Source: Odontocerum albicorne (taxonomy: Eukaryota; Arthropoda; Insecta; Trichoptera; Odontoceridae). Taken from it: DNA of 64,000 nt. Positions 11,270 through 23,886 of this stretch are shown in pieces. The stretch is taken from the NCBI GenBank assembly GCA_949825065.1, contig OX463844.1, forward strand, positions 32,713,414 through 32,777,413. Direction: 5' to 3'. A program made the position numbers and the translations under genes. Below the pieces are notes generated by a model, which was not told the origin of the DNA, searched no databases, and saw only the letters and a program-made list of their open reading frames with translations. How positions within the stretch are numbered: the first letter of the stretch is position 1; each line of letters begins with the position of its first letter.

Positions 11270-12170
11270 CTTCTGTTATAACCTATCATGCACCTCTCCA
11301 TACCGAGTTATGTTGTCTGGAGCTTTTGTTTCATTCGCACAGAAAGCGTCCATGTTTCTCACTTGAACAGCAAGTACTGGTAAGATACCATACATTGGTT
11401 AAATACCTTTCGTTTGACAGGTTGGATATCACTCTTGAAATTGTAGTTCAGTCGTCCAAAGAAACTCCAAGCTAGTTTTGCTCTTCTGTTTATTTCATTG
11501 AGAGTGTGATCCTTAAACGATTTTTTTTATACTAAGTAGATATACTGTTGGATTTGTTCTTGCTACGTTCCATTCACCGGGATCGATGTGACATTAGCAA
11601 AGCGTTTCGACATATATTTTGTATTTTCGATATTCATTTCCAAATCAACGAAAATAATATCATCTGCATATCTTAGATGGTTCAGAAATGAACTATTTAT
11701 ACAGATTCCTTTAGTTTCCCATTCGAGCTTCTTGAACACATCTTCCAAGGCAACGTTGATTAATATTGGCGAGATAGTATCACCCTGGCGAACTCCCTTG
11801 CTATTGGGAATTTATTGGTACTTTGGTGAAGGTTTACTGTTGCTGTCGCATAATTGTATATGTTGCTGAAGAGTTTAACATAGCGTTTTCGTATTCCTTG
11901 ATTGAGTAGGGCTTTGATAATAGCGGATTTCTTGACCGAATCAAAAACCTTTTCATAGTCTATGAATGCCTTATACAGTGGAAGTTGATATTCTTGACAG
12001 CGTTCTACAATTTCCTTTACTACCTGAATGTGGTCCATTGTGCTGTAACTTCCTCTAAATCCAGCTTGTTGTCTCGGTTGATTTTCTTCAAAGGTGTTTT
12101 TAAGTCGATTGGAGAGAGTTTTAGTGAAAACTTTATATCTCGCAATGAGTGGATACGCGCCCAAACAAAA
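11270..12170 (-). pseudogene. RTE-like LINE reverse transcriptase fragment
   Basis: Reading right to left on the minus strand: YKVFTKTLSNRLKNTF, QPRQQAGFRGSYSTMDHIQV, LYKAFIDYEKVFDSV (first catalytic Asp region), then after a frameshift near 11790 the G..Q.D.ISP equivalent, ALEDVFKKLEW and LNHLRYADDIIFV with the catalytic YADD (about 11655-11680). Degraded C-terminal sequence continues to about 11280 (NRRAKLAWSFFG, KVFNQCM). The order and motifs are those of RTE/BovB-type LINEs. One main frameshift and several stops. Confidence 0.85.
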
Positions 12171-12455
12171 GTTGACGATGTTAAAGAGGTCGCAAAAAGA
12201 CTGAAGTGGAAGTGGGTTGGGCACGTCGCCCGAATAATGGACCATCGTTGGACGTATGAAGTAATTCAGTGGTACCTAATAGGAAGAACTAGGTCTATAC
12301 GAAGACCGAAGACACGCTGGGTGGACGAAATACGTTAGCAAGCAGCGATAACGTTGCAGCAATGCGCGATTGCGTTACAGCAAAGGATAGGATTTCTTGG
12401 GAACAATTTGGAAAGGTCTATATCATGCAGTGGATGAATGTAGGCTGATGATAAT
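12145..12455 (+). pseudogene. RTE-like LINE C-terminus, opposite orientation
   Basis: The plus strand reads KRLKWKWVGHVARIMDHRW, then RSIRRPKTRWVDEI and further degraded C-terminal sequence, ending with a gatgataatgatac string like the short-repeat tails of RTE elements. It abuts the minus-strand RT fragment head-on. The junction lies near 12130-12170, in the middle of codons of both fragments. Confidence 0.8.
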
Positions 12456-12639
12456 GATACGAGTAATGTGAAAAGTTTGAGGAATTTGGGAAGACCTAGG
12501 ATAAATTTGACATAATCATATCAATCAAATTCTAAAATAGGACAAAGTGAAAAGTCTTTAGCAGATTACGCATGACGATGAGTGTATGGACGTGCTGTGC
12601 CGTGGATTTTTTTTTTCTTGTGAGTGAGTGAGTGAATGA

Positions 12640-12890
12640 GCTGTTGCACGCCAGCAAACTCTTCGCTTTACTGGAATCGATTGCACACCGAAGTGAGACG
12701 ATCGGAGCACACCGGCATGTTTATTTTCTCTTTTTTGAAAGAATATATATGATTAAGTCATAGGTATACTTATACCTTCGAATACTAGGCGGGAAAAAAT
12801 ATCTGTGTCATTCGAGGAGAGTAGCATAGCGCGGGACTCGAACTGATAATGCTCCGCACGGAAGTCCAATGCGTTACCGCGCGGCCATAC
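12640..12890 (-). mobile_element. tRNA-derived SINE, family S2
   Basis: Read on the minus strand it starts gtatggccgcgcggtaacgc (A-box-like), then cagttcgagtcccgc (B-box-like), then the body with cgaatgac, ttcccgcctagt and gtgctccgatcgtctc. The same order and sequence recur in plus orientation at 19137-19440. RNA polymerase III would initiate from the A/B boxes. The head is not a usable tRNA: I found no closing acceptor stem. Confidence 0.8.
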
Positions 12891-12909
12891 ACTTAGTGCG
12901 TGGCCGCGC
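12879..12909. repeat. Perfect 9-bp GC-rich inverted repeat
   Basis: Arms gcgcggcca (12879-12887) and tggccgcgc (12901-12909) with a 13-nt spacer, at the outer edge of the S2 SINE head. Confidence 0.85.
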
Positions 12910-14741
12910 AATAGACAGAAAACGAATGCCCTTGTAATTTGGTGTTAAAAGTGGTTGTGGCGGAATTATTCCATCAACCGAAATAACGAATTGATCGATT
13001 ATTGTGTTTGATTGGAATTCTTATTATTGGAATTATTGGGAGCACGTCTCGCAGTGCTGTGTTTAAAAAAATATGAAAATACTCTGGAAATACGTCTTGG
13101 ATGAACGATTCTAACTGGAACTGTAAATGTTAATAGATGCCGAGCATCTGACGAAGTGACTATGAGTAGAAAAAGAAGAACAGGCTGTTCATTTCAGGGG
13201 GTGATTCATACGGCAAAAGTTTTGTTGTTCTAGAGAGGCTAAGTTAATGATTAGGGTAATTATGGAACAAACCTTAAGAATATGAAGCTTTAAAAAATAT
13301 TGTTATAAAACTTCTTCTTGGTAATATAAAATATGTATGACAGGGGGTATTTGTGAATTTTATATTTGGTTAGGCACCAGTTTTGGGGTGGGGGCTTTCA
13401 TTGAAACTATGGCTATACTTGTATACATTTTGGTTTAAGCTCTCAAATTTCACGAGCGGCCGAAGCTCAGACTTGTTACATAGTTTATGTGTGTATGTAT
13501 GTTCATTTCGCGGTTAGATGTCAGCTGTCTCAGGACACACGATAATAATTTTTCGTATACCATTTAATAATTTTTCGTAGAAAAATTATAACTCCAAAGA
13601 ATGTAGATTTTTACATACGTCACAAAAGTTAAACAAAACAATGCATTTAGAAACATAAAAAAAATAATTAACCTAAGAATTAAAAAAAATCCGCCTTTAT
13701 TATTATTTTTTCCTTAAGATCAATATACCACTCACTCACTCGTATTTACGATGAAACATTACACCAGTTGGATCTAAGTATTGCTCTCTAAACAAACTTA
13801 GATCAACTTAGATCATTTCACCTGAAGAGAGCCTCGAAATAGAAGGCTGCCACACGTTTCATGGTGATTGATGTAATTAGTGGAATAACGTAGAAATTTA
13901 TTATGTATAATAATATCGAATTCAGCAAAATAATGGATCAACTCTGATGAAAGTTTTTTTTTGTTTTAATAGATATGTATATATTTCGGGTGGTACATTA
14001 TTAATGTTCACAGTATGTTCGACCAGTTTAAGCTCCAAATTTACAGTATTAAAGGAAAGTGGGTGGAAGGTAAAGATAAAGATAGATAATAGAATACATT
14101 TGGTTTCAAACATTTGCTCACGCGGCAAAATAACAAAATTGCAACGGTGACAAATCCCTCGAAACCTCAACCGAATTCCTTTGAACAACCTTCCAAGGCA
14201 CGCAAATTCCTCCATTTATATTTTCCGAAGTCACGTACATTATGTTACAAACATATATTTTAGTTTATGACCCTCAAACCCGGTAATTTAGTAAGTTTAA
14301 TAAGTATATAGATACGAGTATGTAAGCTCTTACAGGATCGGAAGCTTCATAAGTTTCTATCGAAGCTCGAATAAATTCCCTTTCATATTATGTTTCTATA
14401 AGTTAACTCGTAGGTTATACTTGCTCTGTTTGACTTCATAGTACATCATTTTTCATTTAACTATTTAACCTTTTCGTAGTGTTTTAATTGAAATGTATAT
14501 GTTATATAATTTGAAAAGTTATATAATATGTCAAAACATATGTTTGTAATTTATGAAATAATAGTGTGATATTTGAATATGTTTGTATATGAGGAACGAA
14601 ATATATGGCAATACATATGGGTTTTTTTTTCAGAATTTGATTAATTAATTATGCAACTGTTTTAATCTTGGAATTCATACATTTTGATATACTCGTATAA
14701 TCAATAATTTATAATGGAGATTTGGGTTTTTTAATTTTTTT
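12910..14741. other. No recognised gene
   Basis: AT-rich; short chance frames on both strands (for example 13922-14215 minus) without recognisable motifs. Confidence 0.45.
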
Positions 14742-14932
14742 TTTAGTTGACCTGGCGAGTTTATTGCCATGTGGCAATCTCTTCCAACTAACCAGAAATA
14801 TGTATTATAGGCCCTAAGTGTTAACCAGACTGGAATCCTATTTTTTTTAATCTGGGTTCCAGCGGGGATCGAACCCGCAACCTCCGGATCGGTAGACATG
14901 TGTCTTACCACCAGGCCACGGAGTCGTCATAA
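14742..14932 (-). mobile_element. tRNA-derived SINE, family S1 (best copy)
   Basis: On the minus strand: head with A-box-like tggcctggtggtaag (14903-14919), B-box-like ggttcgatcccc inside a perfect GCGGG/CCCGC stem (14862-14878), a body, then the tail ttggaagagattgccacatg followed by gcaataaac. Same family as copies at 47.95, 48.12 and 44.70 kb. The tail resembles the 3' end of the CR1-like LINE at 2.8 and 45.9 kb. Confidence 0.85.
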
Positions 14933-15289
14933 TATTGCATATATTTATATTAAATACTCTTTTAAAACCTTAAGTAAAAAATAATTTAATTAGTATTATT
15001 TTAACAAACTTTTATATTACCCAGATAGAAAATAAACTGTCCATAATTCAGTTATTGTTTTGCAGTTAAGACCTCAAATGCCTTAGCAAAAGCTTTTCAT
15101 GGTGAAAACATATGTTTTTATTTTATAGCCTTAAAGTCTGGTATTTCTAGTAGTTACCTTAAAAATAGAATGGAAACGTTTTGATTTGAATTACATTTTA
15201 ATTCTGGTGATTAAAAAATGTCATAGGCGATCCCAAAAGTAAATTACTAAATAATGAAAGATAAGATCAGCAAGAAGAATTCTGCTGTA

Positions 15290-15925
15290 ACGGTTGTATT
15301 TTCTTAGACGATAGAAAATTTACGAGGGATATCGAACGACGTGTAGCGATAGGGAACAAAGTCAATGGGACATTAAAACATGTATAATCGAACAGGACGG
15401 TATCAAAAGCTGGCACGGCGATAGTCCATAACAGTATTTTAATACCAAATTTGATGTATGGGAGTGAAATGTGGACGTGGAAAAAGATTGAAAAGTGCCG
15501 AATAAATGCTGCCTGCACTTAGAATAATACACGAGGTCATAATGTATAACAGAATACAAAATTAATGAATGAGATATAAATCTGAACTGTCTGGTATATA
15601 GAGTAAGATGAAGAACACTCTGAGGTGGTTTGGGCACGTGTAACAAATGAATGAAAAAATGCTATCAAAACTAACAAAAACACTACAAAATATATAGTGC
15701 AAATGTGAGTGAAACGCGTGGTAGGAACACACCAAGGATTTTTTTGTAGGATAAAGTGAATGATATTTTGAAAGAAGAGAATGAAAATCAGAGAAGTCGT
15801 AGAAATTTTGTGAGAAGTAGTATAGATATAGAAGAGACGAAATATTTGTTTTTCGATGGGAAAGATTGACGTTCTATCCTCTTGCCTACCCGATAGGGAA
15901 ACAGCGTGATCGTATGTACCATATG
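15290..15925 (+). pseudogene. L-A LINE reverse transcriptase C-terminal half
   Basis: Readable pieces: LDDRKFTRDIERRVAIGNKV (15303-), AIVHNSILIPNLMYGSEMWTW (15420-15480), then a degraded RWFGHV block near 15625-15640 and the 3' string ending gggaaacagcgtgatcgtat. Frames shift several times and stops are common. Homologous, block for block, to 42650-43275 and 53510-54235. Confidence 0.75.
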
Positions 15926-17104
15926 TAAGATCTTTCTTTCGAATTTTGACTTTACGTTCTCAAGTAATGTAAATTGGAAGTTCGAAATTTAAATTCATAA
16001 ATTTCTGTCAACATTTCTTATTTAATCCTGATAGATTAGGTTTAAGTTATGTTAGGCAAGTCACATACTTTTTATTTAGTGTGATACAATATATTTTAGA
16101 CATGAATATTAAGTTAATATAAAAGTATTGTACATAAAGAGGTTAATGTTTAAGATTACCTTAAGAATTAAAACACTTATTTTTTTGCATCTGCAAACCA
16201 TGTTGAAGTTAGTAATCTATTTTTAATAATGGCTTTACTTCATCACTTCAAACACTAGTAAAGAATATTAGCACATATTGACGTTGATAAAGATTTTATT
16301 TAACTTTAAATGTAGGTGAACACGAGTTTACTTCTAAAAATAGTCAAGACACTTATTCTTTCCATTCTATTTTCTTCACAAGATCTGTTTTAGTTCACAA
16401 GTATATTGCAAAAGTGCTCGTCTGCAATAGACATTAGTATTTTGAAACTCAAATAGTGGTATCTGATAAATTGAATCAAGTGCACAGTTCTCGGAGTTAA
16501 AAAAGTTTTACATAAAACTTAAAACCTTTGCGTTTTACTTAGATTTTTTATAATATTGAACATTTAGGACATTATGTATTTTTATACATAAAAACACCAG
16601 CCGGCAAGTAACGTAACTATCTGGAATAATAATAATACAATGTAGATTTTTTTTATCCATTTTTAATCCAAAAATGGATTGGATTATTTCAGTAATTATA
16701 ATTGATTGGCCCAGGATCAAATTTGTTTTTTATGTCAGCTCGTCGTCGGACTCTTGACAAAGTAGCATATAGTACTTTTTAATAGACAATCCACCCAACT
16801 TTTATATTGAAGTTAAGTGGCGAGGTACCTATCGGTGGGACAGGATGACGTTTTCATTTTCCCTCACGGCTATTTTTAAAACAAGACGAATTTATTTACT
16901 GCGACGGACTACCAAGATATTTGAAATTGTTATGCGAAGGTTGTTTTACCGCCGTGAGGACCTACCCCCATTCTACAGAAATAATTAAACTCTCTCCGTA
17001 TTGGGAGAAAAGTACGAACTTGACAATAAGGATTTTATTTCCGTGTCATAAATTGTTATGAAAAAATAATAATAATAAACTAAACAATTCAATATTTAGC
17101 TATG
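15926..17104. other. No recognised gene
   Basis: AT-rich. A 10-bp hairpin around 16656-16683 (atccattttt / aaaaatggat) is the only local structure noted. The 16800-17000 stretch is somewhat less AT-rich but gave no recognisable frame. Confidence 0.4.
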
Positions 17105-17190
17105 GAATTGTTGTACATGGCTAAATACTGGTGTAGGTACGTACACTTTATCCAAAGTCTGCCCTTGAGGCTTGTTAATTGTAATTATTA
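17105..17190 (-). pseudogene. PIF1-like helicase fragment (Helitron-type)
   Basis: The minus strand reads ITINKPQGQTLDKV, then PTPVFSHVQ. This is the C-terminal helicase motif (INKxQGQTL...PVFxHGQLYVAxSR) of Helitron or PIF1 helicases. The wording differs from the Helitron at 27.4 kb (TINKAQGQSLELYGL), so it comes from another lineage. The rest, toward 17470, is degraded beyond recognition. Confidence 0.55.
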
Positions 17191-17814
17191 TTATGTAATT
17201 ATTATAAATAATTTATAGCATGGAAATATAATCACTATCGCTAGGTTCATATTTTTCTTCGATTGCGGAGACACAAAATAAAAAATCCAGGCTCATTGCA
17301 TCAAATAACTTCTTCCTGCTGTAACAATAACACCATCGAGACACGGACGATGGCTGTATGAAAACAAAACTCGACCATCTAACACAAAAAAAGGATCTTC
17401 AAAGCTCCAATATAAACGTCAACCTACTCCTCCGATAGACACCCCGCCACTTTATTATGAAGCGTTAATTTTAAAAGCTAATTTAAACAATCATACCAAA
17501 TAATTTATCTTTTTTTGTAAATTTGTTTAGTAAAAATATATTATTTAATAATGCAAGAACCTAACAGGCGCCTACTATACGAGTACATAGCTTTCCTCGG
17601 AGTTTTTACTTTAACTGCATAATGTATTTAAAAATTAGAACAATGTTTTGCATGTCGTTTGTTTCGTTTTTACTTCACGGTTACAGTATGTTTTGCTTCA
17701 TTTTCGGCTTTACGAAAGTAGACAAATTATATTATACGAGTAAATGCATATAATTATTGTAAAGAATGATAAAATAAAACATTTACATACATAAATACAT
17801 ACCATCTTGGTGTT

Positions 17815-18000
17815 TCCCTATCAAGGTAGACAGAGATGACAGAGTGCCAGACTACCCTACCCCAATACATTTCTTTCGCTTCCTCTCCATCCAAACATTT
17901 ACATATAATACTCGAACGAGTTCTCTGACTTTTTACATATTTCTTCTAAAATATCATTCAGTTGCTTCAGCCATATTTTCTATTCTAACCATACTTTCTG
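17815..18000 (-). pseudogene. L-A LINE 3' remnant, antisense
   Basis: Complement of the lineage's 3' block: ttggtgtttccctatcaagg and tctgtcatctctgtctacc mirror the gggaaac...gcgtgatcgtat tails at 15.9 and 43.25 kb. Coding content is not readable. Confidence 0.5.
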
Positions 18001-19124
18001 TAGAAAGTTTTAATTTATATGAAAGCAGTTGCAAAAGAACAGGGTTAAATAGTAATTAAAACCACTATTCTTAGACATGAGGTGGAGATGGAATAATTAA
18101 AAAAAATATTTAAAAAACGAAATCTAATTAAAGATTCTATCTAAAGACTATCTTAAAACAGATATTAAACTATCTTTTTACATCCATTTAAAAAATCAAT
18201 GACGTCATCTTCACGCGAGTTGCAGTTAAAATTTTTTGAATTATTGGAAGTTCGGAAACAAGAGATGTTTCGTTGATTTTTGAAGAAAATTTCATCTTTG
18301 TAAATTTTGCCTGATTATTTATTCAATTTAGAATTCTCTCTATATTTTTACTAGTTCGTTTTAAAATTAATCAAAACACTGTTAATTTCTTTCTTGTTTC
18401 TCGTTTTGCCTAGTCACCGTCCTGCTTAATTGTCTCTTTTTTATCAACCAGGCTCACGGAAGTGTGTACTGCTTTGTGATCTTAAAAAACGGTACATACT
18501 TTTGGCGTCTGACCAGTATATTATCATATGTATCTCTTTCTCTCTTTCTGAAACTGTTTTTTGATATTGCCATGTTATCGAACTGTCTTTTAATTTTCCA
18601 CGTTTTAACAGCTCCTGTCATCAGAATTTTGGCTATATGTCGGAATATAGCGTCTGGCTGCTGTGAAATAAGTGGTATTTATATTTCGGAAATAGAAACG
18701 GAATTGACAAGAAAATTGACTTTTTCACTCACTCCGTTGCCAATTACCCGCATTTCATTTCGATATCCTGCCTTTCGCATGTAACAACATTTTACGGAGC
18801 ATCTTTTTTCCGACCCAAAAAGTATTTCCTGTCAGACGTTCCCTCGTCAAATTTCCAAATGAATCATGGGATTCATCGTTTTCTCTGTGGTCCAATATTT
18901 CGAGAAGGTCGATGTTTTATTTTAGATAAAATAACAATTTTTGAAAGTTTTTTTTCATGTCTCCTTTTTGAATGATTGCCATTGTAAAAAATATGGTAAC
19001 GTGATATTATAATACCAATACGTGAATATCAACAATTATTTAAGACAAGCAAAACATTTTCAAGTAACGAGTTTCCTCCGTAAAACTTTTGTCGTGTTTT
19101 GCATCTTTATTTAATTAGTACGGA
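18001..19124. other. No recognised gene
   Basis: A 106-codon plus frame (18464-18784) is hydrophobic at its start but shows no family motif and no coding-like context; treated as chance. Confidence 0.45.
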
Positions 19125-19136
19125 CCTATAGAGGGG

Positions 19137-19440
19137 TATGACCGCGCGGTAATGCACTGAACTTCCGTGTGGAAGGTCTTCGGTTCGCCCTCCACGCTGT
19201 GATTCTCCCCCCGAATGACGCAAGCATTTTTTCCGCCTAGTTTTTGGGGGTATAAGGATACCAATGATTTTGGTCATGTCTATTCTTTTAAAAAGAGGAA
19301 CAAGAACATGTCGGTGTGCTCCGATCGTCTCGCTTCGGTGTACCATCGGATCCAGTACAATGGTGTGGCCGGTGCTCTCTTCGGTGTGCCATCGGATAAA
19401 GTACAGCGGTGTGACCAGAAACTCCATGGCACAAACTTCG
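19137..19440 (+). mobile_element. tRNA-derived SINE, family S2
   Basis: Plus-strand copy of the repeat at 12640-12890: gtatgaccgcgcggtaatgc (A box), cttcggttcgccctcc (B box), cgaatgacgca, ttccgcctagttttt, gtgctccgatcgtctc. The 3' part contains a tandem duplication of about 46 bp (starting 19334 and 19380, each ttcggtgtrccatcgga). Confidence 0.8.
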
Positions 19441-19859
19441 CTTTCTAATTGAATTATTGTTGGAATGGCGAGAGGGTCCTTGACTACGAGGCCCAGGAAC
19501 GATCCGGTATATAATCCGGTAATAATGAAAACCCTAGAAACAAAAGTCGAGCGTCAAAAACTATATTTGTAATAATTGATAGAGAATAGAAAATAATTAT
19601 CAAAGCGAAAGCCTTTAAGATATCCAAGTGAGCAACTAATTTATATAGCAAGTATTTGAATATGGTTTTTGATTGTGACATGTTGCTTTTATTGTTTTTT
19701 ATTATAAATGTGTTCCCTTATACTACAAGAAAGTTGTAAGAATACATAATTGACACGTGTGATAAGCATGTTAATTTAAAATAGGATTTCGATGATGCCA
19801 AATATCGATGATGCCAAATTCTTACATATCAGTAGTAACGGAAATAAATTAGAGGCTCT

Positions 19860-20125
19860 AACAATTTATGTCAGTGCATCGGGGTGAACATCTGGCAAAC
19901 ACATATATTCCAAGAACCTCGCCGCTGCTCGCTGAGGTTGTCTTCTCCCTCCTTCCACTCATAGTCCCCATCCCGAATGTTTACCATTAGAAGCGTGTAT
20001 GCCAGTATCAGTTCGAAAATAATTCAGTATTGTTTGTGCTCCCCTGATGATGAGGTGAAAGCCTCGTAATCGGTAGGGTTATACCGTTACAAACAGTGGA
20101 ATAAACGGTGTTTGATAAAACAAAT
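19860..20125 (+). mobile_element. Retroelement-like segment carrying a hammerhead-like motif
   Basis: Less AT-rich than its flanks, beginning around gtcagtgcatcggggtgaac and ending near aacggtgtttgataaaac. No coding frame. The context would suit a Penelope-like or retrozyme-type terminal repeat because of the ribozyme-like core at 20044-20088, but no second copy is present in the window. Confidence 0.3.
20044..20088 (+). ncRNA. Possible fossil hammerhead ribozyme
   Basis: CTGATGA (20044-20050) is followed by a stem (gagg 20052-20055 with cctc 20062-20065). GTAA stands where GAAA is needed. Then comes a 5-bp stem cggta/taccg (20071-20075/20082-20086) and GTT. The order fits a type I hammerhead, but the GAAA core is mutated and stem I is only weakly supported (gtttgt upstream with acaaac downstream). 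Probably inactive if real. Confidence 0.3.
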
Positions 20126-23100
20126 GACAATGTCTTTAAACCTCCACAATGTTAATGCTTTAACTATAAATAATATATTAAGTAATGGTTTTCGCACATT
20201 CTTGGATAGGATTTTTCGCTAGTCTAAACCTTAACATTAAATATAAGGGAAGAAGAATATATATTTTATATGACATTGAAGCGCACCTCCTTAAAAAAAA
20301 TCTTATATATTTCTTTATCATGTAAAAAAACAATAAATTTATGTGAATAAAACCGAGTTTTGTTTTATTTGCTTAAATAATATTTATGATACTAGTATCG
20401 TAGAAATACAAACTTAAATGAAGGAACACAATTTATAGTAATATTTTCTTGAGTTTAAGTTTTTATCGATTTTAATATACGCTACCGTAAATTAAAAAAA
20501 AAATTAAGCTTTGTAGAACTAAGAATAGTATACGAGTACTTATGTTAAAAAAGTAACTGTGTGTAATTCTAGAGAGAATAATTAATAGGTTTCATCTAGA
20601 ATGTTGATTAACGGTCACTTTTCCCTCGTGTCTCTTTAATATACCAAAGCAGAGTACATCTTTTGGTTTCAAGTATATATTTAAGGAACAAAATATGCTC
20701 CATGTAACAATTTAATCTGTGACTACTTCATACTGCGCTATTAATATGTTTTACTTGGATTTGAATGTCTCAAGTATGTTATATTTAACAAAAAGTAACC
20801 ACTTCATTAACGTGTTCTATGCACGGCTTGACAGTAATCAATGCTAAATTGCTGTTTATTATATTATTGGTCTCCAAATTTGTAGTGACAAACCTTGAAA
20901 TTTTATATACGAGTATGTCGCCATTGTTTTTTGGTGTTATGTATGCTGCAAGCCGTAGTCTCATTGCGATCTATAAACTATGTTTTTAATGATATAACTC
21001 AATTTTACACCGTAAAAAACTTCTCATTTGAAAAATGTTTCGCTCGTTCTTAATTGAAAACCTAAAAATCATGAACATATTGTCGAGTCTTTGGCACAAA
21101 TAGATAAGTGCGAAATTCCAAAATTTATATTTTTGTAAGACAGTTGGAATACCAAGCGAATATTATTTAACTTTTTTCTGTTTCAGCTTTCTTATATGTT
21201 ATATTTGTGATATGCGTTTGAGTCACATTTTTAACTTAGTGACACGTCAACATGCAGCTTATATGGTACTGATAAAATAAGAATTAAATATCAAATCAAA
21301 TCGATACTTTACTTTTTATGAATGTCCAAACGTAAAGTCTATTAGGAAATCATATTATTTTCAATCCAGAAAGTTTATAACACAATTTCCGAAGGATGAT
21401 AGAAATAATCTTTAGAACGAGGTTAACTGGAGATTTCCACTTCCGATTTAATTGATTATCTTAACAAAAGAGGCGGGAGAAACCAGGTCGGCCATTTTCA
21501 TTCTCTGGCTAAAACCACTTTATCTAGCGTTTGCAGAGCAGATTATATGAATTCTTCAAGTTAAGTAAGAAAACGTCAAATTAGATAACAATGTATTTTT
21601 TCTTCTTGAATATCCAGATCAGTCATGACCCCTTTCCGAATTGTCATTTTTATGGTTCTGAACGAGTCCGTGTGAATTCAATCGAAAAAAGGCGATTTCT
21701 CAATTTGATTCTTCGAATGTATAAATTTATTTCCTACTGTTTCAAAGTATTCAAAATTATTTCACTGTTTAATTGTTTTTACGGGTTAAATAGTACAAGA
21801 CTTAAAATTTAAAAAAATATATTTTCATTATAAAGTATTTTTTTCAAATGCCTTTGAATGTAATGTGGATTTTTTGTTTTACTGTCAAATTCTTGATAGG
21901 GTGAACGAAAAACGATTGATTTATTAAGTTCCGTGCCTCGTCAAGTGGTTCTAAGCCCTAAACCTTATAAATTAGGCTGAAGATTAATTTGTCACCCAGC
22001 TACGCTCTTTAATATGTCCAAATCACGAATTTGAATTGATGTGTAGAAGTACTATACGAATAAATAAAATAATTATAGTGCAATACAATTGTTTTGTATC
22101 ATACTAGATTAATATGAAAACGACCGATGGTTTGGCTGTTTCGGGAAATTAATTTTTATTCCCTGGTTTAAATATGAAAACGAAAGATGATTTTGCTGTT
22201 CTGCGCAACGAAATTATTATTATTAATAAATTCTGTATTCCGAGCAATTTTTAGGGAATTTTTATGCAATACAAGTATTGAATTAATCAAAAAGTACTAA
22301 GAATATATAAAGAAAAATAAAATAAACAAAAACACAATGAATCTTTTAGAAATCACTTAACAAGGGGAATATTATTTTTATTGAATTTAAATTTCCTTTC
22401 TATAGTTTTTAACCATTCTTGAACAATCTTAAATAAAAATATTTTAAATTCTTGATTTGATGATTCATAACATAAATAAAACTTTTCATTCAAATTGCCT
22501 TCTTGGATTTGCAATTCAACTATGCAAAATTAATAAATCCAGTTTTAAGGTAAACCAACAATGTTATTCCCAACTTAATTATAATGCCTACAATTCATAT
22601 ATTGGCAACCTTTTGTTAACAGACAATTCACGAATTCTGAATACTGAGAGATAATCCTTGTCCTCTTAGGTCAATCCTAAAATGACAAGTGCTTTTAGAG
22701 AAATGGACGACTTGATTTTTATACTCAATGTTAACTGTTGGATTTCCAAGTAGAAATCTTGTTTTTTTATTTATCGTGTATGATATTTCTATTTTTTATT
22801 CTTTAAACCTTTTTAATAAAAAAAATCCCTCATTAGGTAAATTATTGTAAGTCAAAAACGAAAAAGGATTGAGGTTTAGGAAAAGTTTGTTCTATATTAC
22901 TTAAATTTGAATAGTGTTTCAATAATAAAACATTAAAGAGTGTTTGATTAAGGCAGACAATCGCTTCAAGATCAGATGTACTCGTAATAATCAAATTTAA
23001 AGGATATATGAATCAAAGTCACTCAGCAATGCGTTCATACTCAATGTCGTTTTCGTTCGAAATCCTGGTAACGCTCATTCTCAACTAAATAAGATAACAC

Positions 23101-23886
23101 ATTATTCATAATTTTCAGTTTTCGGTTTTCATGAAAACTTCTTAATTATTAGAGAGATCAACAACTTAGAATATCAAATATGGAAAAAAGGACGTCATTT
23201 TTCATACCGTGGTTCACGTGTGAGAGATGATACTACAACTGATATTAGTGAGAAAAAAAATAAGTCCTTTCATATTCTTCATTATGAGAGACTCACAGTA
23301 AAATTATTGAGATATGTTACGTTAGTGTTTTCTTAAATCATATTTGTACTTTACCGAAACTTTGCCGAGGATAAGCAAACTAAGCAGCAACAAATAACAT
23401 TTGTGAGAGAACTCGACTACGTCTCTATTTTCACCATACTCCAAGAAGGTTATATGAAAATGTCAATATTGACTATGTATCTTTTCTCCTATTACAGGAC
23501 TTCTAGCACTCCAAGTTATATAACGTATCAATAAGTATAAATATAGTTTATAATAATATTGTATTCAGGTGAAACAAATAGTAATATGTTAACAAGCACT
23601 AAAATTTTGTTATTTCATTTATTATTGATGTTTAAATACTGTATAACTTCATTCTAAATTATAAAAAAAATAACACGATGCGATTTTACGATCTTCAAAA
23701 AAAATGTGTAGAACATAACAGTATTGTATTATGTGTTACATATTCCATGTAAACATTTCGACATGCCGGATTTACCATATGACAATATCTTCAAACCCAC
23801 CAGAAAGGTTTAAAAGAGGCCGTGACTGACAATCAGACTGATACTCTTAAAAACCTTTGAAGTTCTGTTTAAAACTGTACATACTA
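20126..23886. other. 3.8 kb AT-rich, no gene recognised
   Basis: Only short chance frames. Noted: a direct repeat of aatatgaaaacga with gatg at about 22112 and 22170. Otherwise no repeat family, tRNA or coding signal could be supported. Confidence 0.45.

Noticed and set aside
13922..14215. 97-codon minus frame
   Set aside because: Overlaps a similar-length plus frame and shows no recognisable motif.
14742..14932. Functional tRNA gene
   Set aside because: A and B boxes and the T-arm are present, but there is no pairing acceptor stem and the sequence continues into a SINE body and tail repeated elsewhere.
18464..18784. 106-codon plus frame as a membrane protein gene
   Set aside because: Hydrophobic start only, no family motif, no splice or transcript context; expected by chance in AT-rich DNA.
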